Source: an uncultured Roseibium sp.
Lineage (GTDB): Bacteria > Pseudomonadota > Alphaproteobacteria > Rhizobiales > Stappiaceae
Direction: 5' to 3'
DNA: 64,000 nt
Assembly (NCBI RefSeq): GCF_963669205.1
Contig: NZ_OY769915.1
Location: forward strand, 2,206,001 to 2,270,000
Shown: positions 45,538 through 54,334 of the stretch, piece by piece
Layout: each line of letters begins with the position of its first letter
How positions within the stretch are numbered: position 1 is the first letter of the stretch
Translations under genes and position numbers: made by a program
The notes under the pieces: model-generated
What the model was told of the DNA's origin: nothing
The model's database searches: none
What the model saw: only the letters and a program-made list of their open reading frames with translations

Positions 45538-46425
45538 ATGCAAAACTATCGCAAGTCGCTGCCGCCGCTGGATACGATCGTGTTTTTCGAGGCGGCCATG
45601 CGGCATCTGAATTTCACCGAGGCCGCTGACGAGCTCTACGTGACGCAAGCCGCCGTCAGCAAACGCATCAAGCAGCTGGAACTGTGGCTCGGCGTCGATC
45701 TGTTCGTGCGAAGCGGCAGAAAGCTGGTTCCGACAGAGGCTGGCGAATACCTCGCGGAAAAGACGGGCATGACGCTGGACTACCTGGATTGGGCCTTCCG
45801 GACCATAAAGGTGCCTGCGCAGCCGGTGGTCCAGATTGCCTCTGTCACGGCGCTGGCAACGTTCTGGCTTCAGGCGAAACTGCGTGACTTTGCCTTGTCC
45901 GACGATGCCTGCCCGTTCAACCTGAGCACCGCTGACGAACTGGGCGACCTGCTCAGACCGGAAAACGATCTCGTCATCCTGCATGGTGAGGAAAGGCTGC
46001 CGGGCTGGAACCTGGAACTGTTGTTCGAAGAGGAAATCGTTCCGGTCGGGACACCCGCCGTTGTCTGGAACGCAAGCGCCCGGGAGCCAGTGGCGAGACC
46101 GCCACTCCTGAATTTTGCGCGCATGGCGCCGAACTGGACGGATTGGTCGGTCTGGATCCAGAGAACCGGATGGACGGAGTTCGAGCAAAACGGGCGCGTC
46201 GATTGCGCCAGCTACAATCAGACAATCGGCCGGGCGCTCAGGGGAGACGGTCTGGCCCTCGGAGCGTTGCCGCTGCTGAGGGACGAAATTGCGTCAGGCG
46301 CGCTGGTGGCAATGCATGACCGCAAGATGATCACGGGGAAGGGGTACTATATCGCCTGGCCGCAAACTCGCCCGCTCGGTGACGAAGCCGCCAGGCTGAA
46401 GACGGTGCTATCCCGCAGCGCGTGA
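45538..46425 (+). CDS. LysR-family transcriptional regulator (GcvA-like)
   Basis: 295 residues. The N-terminal winged helix-turn-helix reads LPPLDTIVFFEAAMRHLNFTEAADELYVTQAAVSKRIKQLE, a clear LysR DNA-binding domain; the effector domain follows from about residue 90. A TAG stop lies two codons upstream of the ATG at 45538, so the start is fixed there or later, and the AGGGA next to the ATG is too close to serve as a normal ribosome site; translation may be leaderless or weak. The gene is divergent from the DddP-like gene across 95 bases, the classical arrangement for a LysR activator and its target. Confidence 0.9.
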   Translation: MQNYRKSLPPLDTIVFFEAAMRHLNFTEAADELYVTQAAVSKRIKQLELWLGVDLFVRSGRKLVPTEAGEYLAEKTGMTLDYLDWAFRTIKVPAQPVVQIASVTALATFWLQAKLRDFALSDDACPFNLSTADELGDLLRPENDLVILHGEERLPGWNLELLFEEEIVPVGTPAVVWNASAREPVARPPLLNFARMAPNWTDWSVWIQRTGWTEFEQNGRVDCASYNQTIGRALRGDGLALGALPLLRDEIASGALVAMHDRKMITGKGYYIAWPQTRPLGDEAARLKTVLSRSA

Positions 46426-46477
46426 CGCGCCCCGCGGCAAGGTGCTTTCGAGGCCGGCTTGACGCGTCATCGCAGGC

Positions 46478-47263
46478 TCACGAGTCCGAAGAGCGTATAC
46501 CGTATCCTTTCAGGATCTTGTCATGGGTGCCATCGCGGACCATGGAATCGAAAGCCTCCTGCAGGGCATCGATGACTTCGCCTGAGGTCTGGTGATGGAG
46601 CGCGAGATAGAGTTCGCCCCGATTGAGGTCGTAGACGGTCTCGTATTCGCTGAGATCGGCACCCATCTGCTGCAGGCCCCAGCGTGTCACCTCGGTTTCA
46701 TAGGAAATGGCATCCACGCGCCCGGCAATGAGCTTGCGGAAATTCTGCTCGTTCGACAGGACGGGCTCGATGCGGTCGTCCGGAACGCCCTGGGCGCGCA
46801 GGAGCAATTGCCCGACATCATCCTTGACGACGCCGATACGGATCTTGGCAAGATCATGCACCGTTTCGATTTTCAGGTTGCGGTCCTTGCGCGCCGTCAG
46901 GCCGACCACCGTCGAAACGAAAGGGCCGACCCACCGGAACAGGCTTTCGCGGTCCTGGGTGCGCGTGGTTGAAAAGAGCGCATGTCCCGGTCTCTGCAGG
47001 GTAAGATTGTAGCCCCGTGCCCAGGGTAGAAGCGCGATGTCCTTCCGGGTGTGACCCGACAGCGTCCGCTTGAAGATCTCTTCCATGATCTCGACGCTGA
47101 TCCCGCGCAGGGCCGTTCCGTCGTGATAGTTGAAAGGCGGATATTCCTCCGTCATGACCTTGAGGGACACGAGTTCGCTGTCCGCGCTGGCGGAACCGGC
47201 CACGGGCAGGGTGGTGACGGCGGTGAGGCCGGCGACAACGGATCTTCTCGTCAATTTTCGCAT
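46478..47263 (-). CDS. Periplasmic solute-binding protein, family 3-like
   Basis: 261 residues. The N terminus MRKLTRRSVVAGLTAVTT has a twin Arg and hydrophobic run and ends in ASA, so it is exported by Sec or Tat. The mature part starts VSLKVMTEEYPPFNYHDGTALRGISVEIMEEI, the usual opening of SBP_bac_3 amino-acid-type binding proteins, and continues with IRIGVVKDDVGQLLL and NFRKLIAGRVDAISYE. There are no transporter genes beside it. It lies 37 bases after a c-di-GMP signalling gene on the same strand, so it may serve as a sensory binding protein rather than a transport subunit (inference). GAGG precedes its ATG. Confidence 0.85.
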   Translation of the reverse strand: MRKLTRRSVVAGLTAVTTLPVAGSASADSELVSLKVMTEEYPPFNYHDGTALRGISVEIMEEIFKRTLSGHTRKDIALLPWARGYNLTLQRPGHALFSTTRTQDRESLFRWVGPFVSTVVGLTARKDRNLKIETVHDLAKIRIGVVKDDVGQLLLRAQGVPDDRIEPVLSNEQNFRKLIAGRVDAISYETEVTRWGLQQMGADLSEYETVYDLNRGELYLALHHQTSGEVIDALQEAFDSMVRDGTHDKILKGYGIRSSDS

Positions 47264-47300
47264 TGCTTGATCCTCGATTGCTCGGGTCCGTCAGTCAGTC

Positions 47301-49724
47301 CTATGCGGTGTTTCGCAGCTTCTCGTCCAGCAGCAGCGTATTTTCGGTGCGTCCGGTTTCGTGCTCCGAAAGGTGAGCTGCAAGTGGTTCAGCTTTGCCG
47401 AACAGGAACCCCTGACCGGTTTCGACACCCAGTTCCACGAGGCGGCTGCACTGAGCCTCGCTCTCGATGCCTTCGGCAATGACTTTCAGCTTGAGCTTTT
47501 GCGACAACCCGACAACCGCCTCGATCAATGCGGCCGTCTTGTTGGTTCGCTCGATGCCTGACCGCTCGTCGAGCCCTTTAATGAACGACCTGTCGATCTT
47601 GACCGTGTCGACCGGGAAGCGATGCATGTAGCTGAGAGACGAGAAGCCAGTACCGAAATCGTCCAGCGCAACGGTGCAGCCCAGTTTCCGGATGTCTTCA
47701 ATGAGCCCGTCCAGCCCCATGCTGTTTTGCATGAGGGTCGTTTCGGTGATCTCGAGAACCAGCCGTCCCGGATTGACGCGATGAGCTGCCAGCTTCTCTC
47801 TGAGGTTGTTTGCCAGGTCCGGCAGAAACTGCGCAGCGGAAAAGTTCAGGGCGACGTAGGCGGTGTTGCAGCTTTGGCTGGCCTGCATGCGTTCAAGTGC
47901 ATCGAGGCCCAGTTCCAGAACCAGGTCGCCGATTTCCAGGATGCCTCCGGTCTGTTCGGCAGCGCGGATGTATTCAAGGGGAGGCAGTACACCCCTTTGA
48001 GGGTGGACAAGGCGCAGCAGCCCTTCATAGCCGATTGGCGTTCTGCTCTTCAGATCGACGATCGGCTGGAAATGCAGCTGGAACCAGTCATTCTCCAGCG
48101 CCTCGGAGATGACTTCCTTGACCTCGAGCTGCTGACTGGCCTCCTTGCCGAACTGTTCGTTGAAGACGCAAAAGCCGTTTCGCCCGCTGTTCTTCTGCCG
48201 GTACATCGCGACGTCTGATGCCTTGAGGAGCTCTTCCGCGCTTTTCGCGTTGTCAGGATAGAACGAGATCCCGACGCTGGCGGAAATCTGCAGCGTCCGG
48301 CCGCCCAGGTCGATGGGACGGTTCAACGTTCGATTGATCTTCGTGGCAAGTTCAACAGCCCGTTTCTTGCTCGATTTGCACGACAGCATGATCGCGAATT
48401 CGTCGCCGCCGAACCTGCCGAAACAATCGTCGTCCTCCAGCAGTTCCGCGATTTCGCGGGTCACCGACTGCAAAACGCGGTCGCCCGCGAAGTGCCCCAG
48501 ATTGTCATTGACCCACTTGAAGCGGTCGAGATCAAAGAACAGGACCGCGATATCGTCAGAGCCGTCCGAACTCTCTATCGCAGCATTCAACCGGTCTGCG
48601 AAACCCTCTCGGTTCACCAGTCCTGTCAGGTAGTCGGTTCGCGCCTGTCGCAGGATTTCAGCCTCGGCGGCCTTCAGCTTGCTGATGTCGGTCATGACCG
48701 ACAGCGAACTGCCGCCGTGCGCGCTGTCGTCGAAATCCTTGGTTTCCGTGATCAGGACATCAAGACAGCTGCCATCCGCCTTCTGGAAGACCGACGTCAG
48801 TTCCAGCGTCTCGTTCCTGCCGTCCGAGAGCATGCTCCGGTTTTTCAGGTAGTCGGATTTGAAGTCGTCATGGATGAATTCGCAGAACTTGCGGCCGATG
48901 ACGTTGCTTCGGTTGTAGCCCGTCGCGTGCAGCCAGTAGTCCGAAACGTTGCGAATGTTGTCGTCGCTGTCGATCGAATACAGCATCACGGGCGTGTTGT
49001 TATAGAGAAACGTCAGACGTCTGTTGGCCCTGATCAACTGCGCCTCGTCCTGATCCAGTCTCTCCTGCATTTCGTTGAATGCGCTGGTAACGCGGCCGAG
49101 TTCGTCCGAGGAATTCCAGTCCACCTTCCGGCGGGTGCCCGAGCGTTGCGTGGCTTCGATCGCATCGTTCAGGCGAAGCAGCGGCCGCGTGATCATGAAA
49201 CGGTTGGCAATCAGCGCGGCGACCAGAACCGATATCGTCGACACGACAAACAGGATCGCCGATTTGACGACTTCACGAACGGCTGCATTGCTGATGTGGC
49301 TGGATATGAAGCGGATGCGCAAGGTCCCGACGTTGTGCTCAACCCCGTCCACCGTGTGTGTGATTTCCTTTGAAAACAGGGCATTTTCCCTGTTAAGCGC
49401 TGTGTCTGCGCTGCCGTCCTTGGAGATCAGTGCCAGAGACTTGTCGTTGTCGTCGAGGATTTCGATGCTGAAAATGTCGCGGTCATTCGCGATCGCGCCG
49501 GCCCATTTTCTCAGGTTGTCATAGTCAAAGTCCCAAAGCGCCTTGCTCAGGGCTTTGCTGTTGGCATCAAGCAGCACCCGTTTCTTCGCGATCATTTCGC
49601 GCTCGACCGAGTTTTTCGTCATGACAAAAAACGTAATCAGCAGCGGTCCGTTTACGGCAATCAATGCCGCGAACATGATCGCGAGAAACTTCCTCTGCGT
49701 AGATTTCCTGATAAGCCCAAGCAT
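47301..49724 (-). CDS. Membrane sensor with HAMP, PAS, GGDEF and EAL domains
   Basis: 807 residues. A membrane helix at about 14-35, a periplasmic sensor part to about 160, and a second helix at about 163-185 are followed by HAMP (about 185-240), PAS (about 245-365), GGDEF (about 370-530) and EAL (about 545-795). The cyclase motif is intact (RFGGDEFAIM). The phosphodiesterase motif reads EGL instead of EAL (IGYEGLLRL). The other EAL residues are present: ALNFSAAQF, LEITETTLM, LDDFGTGFSSLSY, KIDRSFIKG and VIAEGIES. It probably makes or breaks cyclic di-GMP in response to a periplasmic signal. The binding-protein gene follows 37 bases downstream and may supply that signal. Confidence 0.92.
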   Translation of the reverse strand: MLGLIRKSTQRKFLAIMFAALIAVNGPLLITFFVMTKNSVEREMIAKKRVLLDANSKALSKALWDFDYDNLRKWAGAIANDRDIFSIEILDDNDKSLALISKDGSADTALNRENALFSKEITHTVDGVEHNVGTLRIRFISSHISNAAVREVVKSAILFVVSTISVLVAALIANRFMITRPLLRLNDAIEATQRSGTRRKVDWNSSDELGRVTSAFNEMQERLDQDEAQLIRANRRLTFLYNNTPVMLYSIDSDDNIRNVSDYWLHATGYNRSNVIGRKFCEFIHDDFKSDYLKNRSMLSDGRNETLELTSVFQKADGSCLDVLITETKDFDDSAHGGSSLSVMTDISKLKAAEAEILRQARTDYLTGLVNREGFADRLNAAIESSDGSDDIAVLFFDLDRFKWVNDNLGHFAGDRVLQSVTREIAELLEDDDCFGRFGGDEFAIMLSCKSSKKRAVELATKINRTLNRPIDLGGRTLQISASVGISFYPDNAKSAEELLKASDVAMYRQKNSGRNGFCVFNEQFGKEASQQLEVKEVISEALENDWFQLHFQPIVDLKSRTPIGYEGLLRLVHPQRGVLPPLEYIRAAEQTGGILEIGDLVLELGLDALERMQASQSCNTAYVALNFSAAQFLPDLANNLREKLAAHRVNPGRLVLEITETTLMQNSMGLDGLIEDIRKLGCTVALDDFGTGFSSLSYMHRFPVDTVKIDRSFIKGLDERSGIERTNKTAALIEAVVGLSQKLKLKVIAEGIESEAQCSRLVELGVETGQGFLFGKAEPLAAHLSEHETGRTENTLLLDEKLRNTA

Positions 49725-50072
49725 GCAGCAAATTTACCCCGGTTGCGGTAAACAAACCTCTTCCTTTCTGGTTGAGGAAGGTTGCTTTGCTTAATTTTTG
49801 GTAGCTTCTGCTAGTCGAATTCTGTGTTCGGAATGCAGAACATATAATGATTCGCGCATGATGACCGAAAAAGCTGGGTGGACATGTCCCGGCGCGTTTT
49901 GCTTGCTTGGCATAGCTCGAAGACGGCTGTCGGTCAGCTTCGAAGGCCACGTGGAGCCGCGGGCGTCGGTGCCTGACGCCCGCGAAACGAAAAGCCGTGG
50001 AACCCTTCATCGGCCCCACGGCTTCAATCCTTTAAAGACGTTTAGTTCACTTGCTGGTGTCGACCCGCAAAC
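49725..50072. other. Intergenic region with two hairpins
   Basis: 348 bases without a gene. A 10-bp stem CGCGGGCGTC/GACGCCCGCG (49958-49967 with 49975-49984) has no T tract. The hairpin at 49993-50023 is listed as the terminator of the stress-protein gene. Confidence 0.5.
49985..50023 (-). terminator. Terminator downstream of the universal stress protein gene
   Basis: The stem AGCCGTGG/CCACGGCT (49993-50000 with 50016-50023) is followed on the minus strand by TTTCGTTTCG. It lies 50 bases after the stop codon and would end the RpiR/TRAP/Usp transcript. Confidence 0.6.
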
Positions 50073-50507
50073 CTATTCCCGGACGATATAGACCGAACAT
50101 TGGGAATGGCGCGCGACCCGTGCGGCATTCGGGCCGAGGAGAAACTCCTTCAGATCCGGCTTGTGAGCACCAATGACGATGAGGTCGGCGCCGGCTTGCT
50201 TGGCCGCCTCCAGGATCTCCTCGTAAATGGAACCCGCCGCGACGATGTGACGAACGGATTGGTTCCGCTCTTCACCCAGCACGCGAGTGACCATGTCGTT
50301 CAGGGCCGATTTCGTCTTCGTGACCAATTCGCCCTGAAAGTTCTCGTCGAAATAGGAGTTGACCAGCGTCACGCCATAGTTCGGCACGACGGTGATGACA
50401 TCCAGCTGAGCTCCATCGAGACGCGCGAGTTTGTCGCCCGTCTGAAGCACCTGCACATCATCCTCGTGTGAAATGTCGACTGCACACAGCACTGACTTGA
50501 TGCTCAT
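50073..50507 (-). CDS. Universal stress protein, TRAP-associated (TeaD-like)
   Basis: 144 residues, a single UspA domain. It opens MSIKSVLCAVDISHEDDV, has ADLIVIGAHKPDLKEFLLG in the second half and ends VARHSQCSVYIVRE, the usual family ending. The ATG overlaps the permease stop as ATGA, so the proteins are made together. In Halomonas, TeaD is a nucleotide-binding Usp that tunes the TeaABC TRAP transporter; a like role here is inferred from the operon. Confidence 0.88.
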   Translation of the reverse strand: MSIKSVLCAVDISHEDDVQVLQTGDKLARLDGAQLDVITVVPNYGVTLVNSYFDENFQGELVTKTKSALNDMVTRVLGEERNQSVRHIVAAGSIYEEILEAAKQAGADLIVIGAHKPDLKEFLLGPNAARVARHSQCSVYIVRE

Positions 50508-53131
50508 GCCGGCACTCCTTTCTCGCGGCCAGCGCGCGCGCGCTGGATCAGATAGACCACCACCAGCAGCAGCAGGCCGGGGATATAGACAAGTTCCTTG
50601 GGCATCTGTTTGACCTCGACCTGTGCCTCCTTGGCGATCACGGGATCATCGCCGTAGAAGTCGAAATCGCCGAGCTCCTCGAAGTAGGGGGTGCCAGGGA
50701 ACGGTTCGTCGATCTTCAGGACACCGTCTTCGTCGAGAACGGTGAGACCAAGCGCTTCAAGCCGTGCTTCTCCACCGTCTTCCGTGCCGGGATTGACGAT
50801 GATCGTCTTCTCGGTCGTTTCCCCGGTGTCGAAATCAGGCCCGCTGACGGTCACCCGGATTTCCTGGCCTGCCGGTGCATTGCCGACCGCCTGCACGAAC
50901 TGCGTCGGAGGGATCTGTTCGAACGGAGGCTGAATCCGGTTCATGAAGAAGTCCGGCCGGAACAGCACGAATGCGATCAGCACAAGAGCAACGCTTTCGT
51001 AGATCCGGCTCTTGGTGACGAAGTGACCCATCGTGCCCGCGGTGAAGACGAGGATCGCGATTGTTGCGACCACGAAGACAAGCGTTCCCTGCAGCCATCC
51101 GACATCGATCAGCAACAGATCGGTGTTGAAGATGAACATGAAGGGCAGGGCGACGGTTCTGAGCGAGTAGAAGAAGGCCGTGAAACCGGTCCGGATGGCG
51201 TCGCCGCCCGAGACGGCCGCCGCGGCGAAGGATGCCAGGCCCACAGGAGGCGTCACATCCGCCATTATCCCGAAGTAGAACACGAACAGGTGCACGGCGA
51301 TAAGCGGCACGATCAGACCGGACTGCGCGCCCAGTTCAACCACCACACCGGCCATGAGCGAGGACACGACGATGTAGTTCGCGGTGGTTGGAAGACCCAT
51401 GCCTAGGACCAGTGACAGAACACCCACGAACATCAGCATCAGGACCAGGTTACCGCCCGACACGAACTCGACAAGGTCGGCCATGACCTGCCCGATGCCT
51501 GTCAGGGTGACAGTGCCGACAATGATGCCGGCGGTTGCTGTCGCCAGGCCGATGCCGATCATGTTGCGGGCGCCGTCGATCATGCCGTGGACAAGGTCGT
51601 TGACGCCTTCCTTCAGCTCGTTGACGGTTTCGCTTTCCCCGCGGAAAATCGCCTTGATCGGGCGCTGGGTCAGCAGGATCACGAAGAGCAGGGCTGTTGC
51701 CCAGAACGCCGAAAGTCCAGGCGATTTCTGTTCGATCATCAGGAAGTAGACGAGCACGACGATCGGCAGCAGGTAATAGAGGCCTGCCTTGTAGATCTCG
51801 GCGATTTCCGGAAGCGTGATTTCCTTCTCGTTCGGATCGTCCGGATGCAGGTCGTCGACCGTCGCCGCAAGCTTCAGGAGGGCGAGATAGGCGACGAACA
51901 CCAGCACTGCCAGGATCCAGCTCGCACCTTCGGGAACGGCCGCAACGATCCAGCCGACCGGGAACTTGACACCGTAACAGAGCGCTGCAAACCCGGCGAA
52001 GAAGAAGAACATCCCCAGGACAGTGCGCAGCGTGGAAACGGTTTTGTGGCCGATCGTCGGCATGTTCCGTTTCACCGCTTCAAGGTGCACGATATAGACC
52101 AGCGCGATATAGGAAATGACTGCGGGCAGGAAGGCATGCGTGATCACGTCGACGTAAGAGATGCCGACATATTCGACCATCAGGAACGCGGCGGCCCCCA
52201 TGACCGGAGGCATGATCTGACCGTTGACCGACGAGGCCACTTCGACCGAGCCGGCCTGTTCCGATGAGAAGCCGACGCGCTTCATCAAGGGAATTGTGAA
52301 GGTGCCGGTCGTGACAACGTTCGCGATCGAGGAACCGGAGATCAGGCCGGTTGCGGCGGAACCGACCACGGCGGCCTTGGCGGGGCCGCCCTTGAGGTGC
52401 CCGAGCGCGCCGAAGGCCATCTGGATGAAGTAGTTTCCGGCTCCCGCCTTGTCCAGTAGCGCACCGAACAACACGAACAGAAAGACGAATTTGGTGGAGA
52501 CACCGAGGGCGATGCCGAAGACCCCCTCCGAGGTGATCCACATGTGGCTCATCGCTTTCTTCAGCGAAGCGCCCTTCCAGCGGATGACCTCGGGAACCCA
52601 TTCGCTTGAACCGAAGAAAACATAGAGCAGAAACACGGTCGCAACCGCGGCCATCGCGGGGCCGAGCGCGCGTCTTGCGGCTTCAAACAGCACAACAATG
52701 CCGGCCAGGGCAAACCACTTGTCCATGTCGTCGGCGAGGCCGCCGTTATTGACGATTTTCTCGTAGAAGAAAAACCCGTAGAGCGCGATGAACGCACCGA
52801 ACAACGCGAGGATCCAGTCCTGTATCGGAATGTAGTGGCGCGGACTGCTCTTGAGCGCGGGATAGGCCATGAAGGCCAGGAACATCGCAAAGGCAAGGTG
52901 GAACTGGCGGCTGTTGTTGATCAGGTCGCCGGGAAGGATGTAGTAGGCGACCGGGGATGCAAGAAGAACCTGGAACACGGACCATAAGAACGCGACCCCT
53001 GCCAAAAGCAGGCCGACGCTTCCGGCCGGATTGCGCGAGCCGGAATCGGAAGCGGCAACAAGTTCCTGAAGCTCTTCTTCCGACAGACCTCGCCGTGAGT
53101 CCTGATTGTTCGGTTGATTCTGATCCGCCAT
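50504..53131 (-). CDS. TRAP transporter permease, 4TM/12TM fusion
   Basis: 875 residues from the ATG at 53131, which follows GGGGGAT. The N-terminal part carries the small DctQ-like four-helix unit and the rest the large DctM-like unit, with GMGLPTTANYIVVSSLMAGV and SNIANVVTTGTFTIPLMKRVG-like segments (here GSSIANVVTTGTFTIPLM) typical of the TAXI-type fused permeases. A hydrophilic segment near the C terminus (about 730-845) corresponds to the DUF3394-like tail of this subfamily. Driven by ion gradients, it imports a solute handed over by the TAXI binding protein encoded upstream. Confidence 0.92.
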   Translation of the reverse strand: MADQNQPNNQDSRRGLSEEELQELVAASDSGSRNPAGSVGLLLAGVAFLWSVFQVLLASPVAYYILPGDLINNSRQFHLAFAMFLAFMAYPALKSSPRHYIPIQDWILALFGAFIALYGFFFYEKIVNNGGLADDMDKWFALAGIVVLFEAARRALGPAMAAVATVFLLYVFFGSSEWVPEVIRWKGASLKKAMSHMWITSEGVFGIALGVSTKFVFLFVLFGALLDKAGAGNYFIQMAFGALGHLKGGPAKAAVVGSAATGLISGSSIANVVTTGTFTIPLMKRVGFSSEQAGSVEVASSVNGQIMPPVMGAAAFLMVEYVGISYVDVITHAFLPAVISYIALVYIVHLEAVKRNMPTIGHKTVSTLRTVLGMFFFFAGFAALCYGVKFPVGWIVAAVPEGASWILAVLVFVAYLALLKLAATVDDLHPDDPNEKEITLPEIAEIYKAGLYYLLPIVVLVYFLMIEQKSPGLSAFWATALLFVILLTQRPIKAIFRGESETVNELKEGVNDLVHGMIDGARNMIGIGLATATAGIIVGTVTLTGIGQVMADLVEFVSGGNLVLMLMFVGVLSLVLGMGLPTTANYIVVSSLMAGVVVELGAQSGLIVPLIAVHLFVFYFGIMADVTPPVGLASFAAAAVSGGDAIRTGFTAFFYSLRTVALPFMFIFNTDLLLIDVGWLQGTLVFVVATIAILVFTAGTMGHFVTKSRIYESVALVLIAFVLFRPDFFMNRIQPPFEQIPPTQFVQAVGNAPAGQEIRVTVSGPDFDTGETTEKTIIVNPGTEDGGEARLEALGLTVLDEDGVLKIDEPFPGTPYFEELGDFDFYGDDPVIAKEAQVEVKQMPKELVYIPGLLLLVVVYLIQRARAGREKGVPA

Positions 53132-53271
53132 GAAAATCCCCCATCCAACAGCTCGCGAAGGAGCCGCGCCCATAAATTCCCGGGTGTTTCGGGCCAGCGG
53201 CCCCTAGAAAAACGTGACATGCAATTCGTTTGCGCCCGCGTTTTTACTAACGTTCTTCAGCGCAAAGAAGT

Positions 53272-53298
53272 GGGTCCGGAGATGTGATCCCCGGACCC
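53272..53298 (-). terminator. Hairpin between the TAXI binding protein and permease genes
   Basis: The stem GGGTCCGG/CCGGACCC (53272-53279 with 53291-53298) lies 15 bases after the binding-protein stop. On the minus strand it is followed by ACTTCTTTG, a poor T tract. It probably acts as a partial terminator or mRNA stabiliser that gives more binding protein than permease. Confidence 0.5.
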
Positions 53299-53312
53299 GA
53301 AGCGGTTCTGGA

Positions 53313-54281
53313 TTAGTTGATCCAGCCTTGCTCTTTGTAGTACTTGGCAGCACCCGGATGAATCGGGGCGGACAGTCCGTCAGCAACCATTTCTTCCGGC
53401 TTCAGGTTTGCAAATGCGGGATGCAGCTTCTTGAACGCGTCGAAGTTCTCGAACACCGACTTGACCAGCGTGTAAACCGTGTCGTCAGCAACATCGGCGG
53501 ACGTGATGAAGGTCGCGCCCACGCCGAATGTGTTCGTGTCGCCGTCATTGCCGCGGTACATGCCGCCCGGAATGGTCGCGGTCCGGTAGTAGCTGTTGTC
53601 GCCGACAAGCTTGTCGACGGCATCGCCGCCCACGTTTACCAGAACGGAATCACAGGCGGTCGTCGCTTCCTGGATGGAACCGGAAGGGTGACCGACCGTA
53701 TAGACCATGGCATCGATCTGGTTGTCGCAAAGCGCTGCGGACTGCTCGGCGGCCTTCAACTCGGTCGCCTGGGCGAAATCGCCGGTGGTCCAGCCCATTG
53801 CTTCCATCAGGACTTCCATGGTGCCGCGCTGACCGGAACCCGGGTTGCCGATGTTGACGCGTTTGCCCTTGAGATCCTCGAAGTTCTTGATGCCGGAATC
53901 GGCACGTGCCACGACCGTGAACGGCTCGGGATGAACCGAAAAGACTGCGCGCAGGTTCTCGAACGGACCTTTGTCTTCGAATTTCGAGGTGCCGTTGAAG
54001 GCATGGTACTGCCAGTCAGACTGTGCGACACCGAACTCAAGTTCACCTTCACGAACCGTGTTGATGTTGTACACCGAGCCGCCCGTGGATTCGACCGAGC
54101 AGCGAATGCCGTGGTCCTTGCGGCCCTTGTTGACCAGGCGGCAGATCGCACCACCGGTCGGGTAGTAAACGCCAGTGACGCCACCGGTTCCGATCGTGAT
54201 GAATTCTTCGGCCGTTGCTGCTCCGGTAAATGCGATGCTGGTCGCCAGAACAGCACCTGCAAGGTTCATTTTCATCATCAT
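53313..54281 (-). CDS. TAXI-family TRAP solute-binding protein
   Basis: 322 residues from the ATG at 54281, chosen because GGGGAAG lies 9 bases upstream; an ATG at 54299 is also in frame. A Sec signal peptide ends in ATA. The mature protein starts EEFITIGTGGVTGVYYPTGGAICRLVN, the diagnostic TAXI motif (T-G-x-x-x-G-x-Y-Y-x-x-G). Later motifs: FGVAQSDWQYHAFNG, KGKRVNIGNPGSGQR. It captures a periplasmic solute for the fused permease; TAXI ligands include glutamate-like and other organic acids, but this one is unknown. Confidence 0.92.
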   Translation of the reverse strand: MMMKMNLAGAVLATSIAFTGAATAEEFITIGTGGVTGVYYPTGGAICRLVNKGRKDHGIRCSVESTGGSVYNINTVREGELEFGVAQSDWQYHAFNGTSKFEDKGPFENLRAVFSVHPEPFTVVARADSGIKNFEDLKGKRVNIGNPGSGQRGTMEVLMEAMGWTTGDFAQATELKAAEQSAALCDNQIDAMVYTVGHPSGSIQEATTACDSVLVNVGGDAVDKLVGDNSYYRTATIPGGMYRGNDGDTNTFGVGATFITSADVADDTVYTLVKSVFENFDAFKKLHPAFANLKPEEMVADGLSAPIHPGAAKYYKEQGWIN

Positions 54282-54334
54282 TTGACTAGACTTCCCCATT
54301 GTTAAAATTCTTAAGTCAAGCGTGGCACACCACC

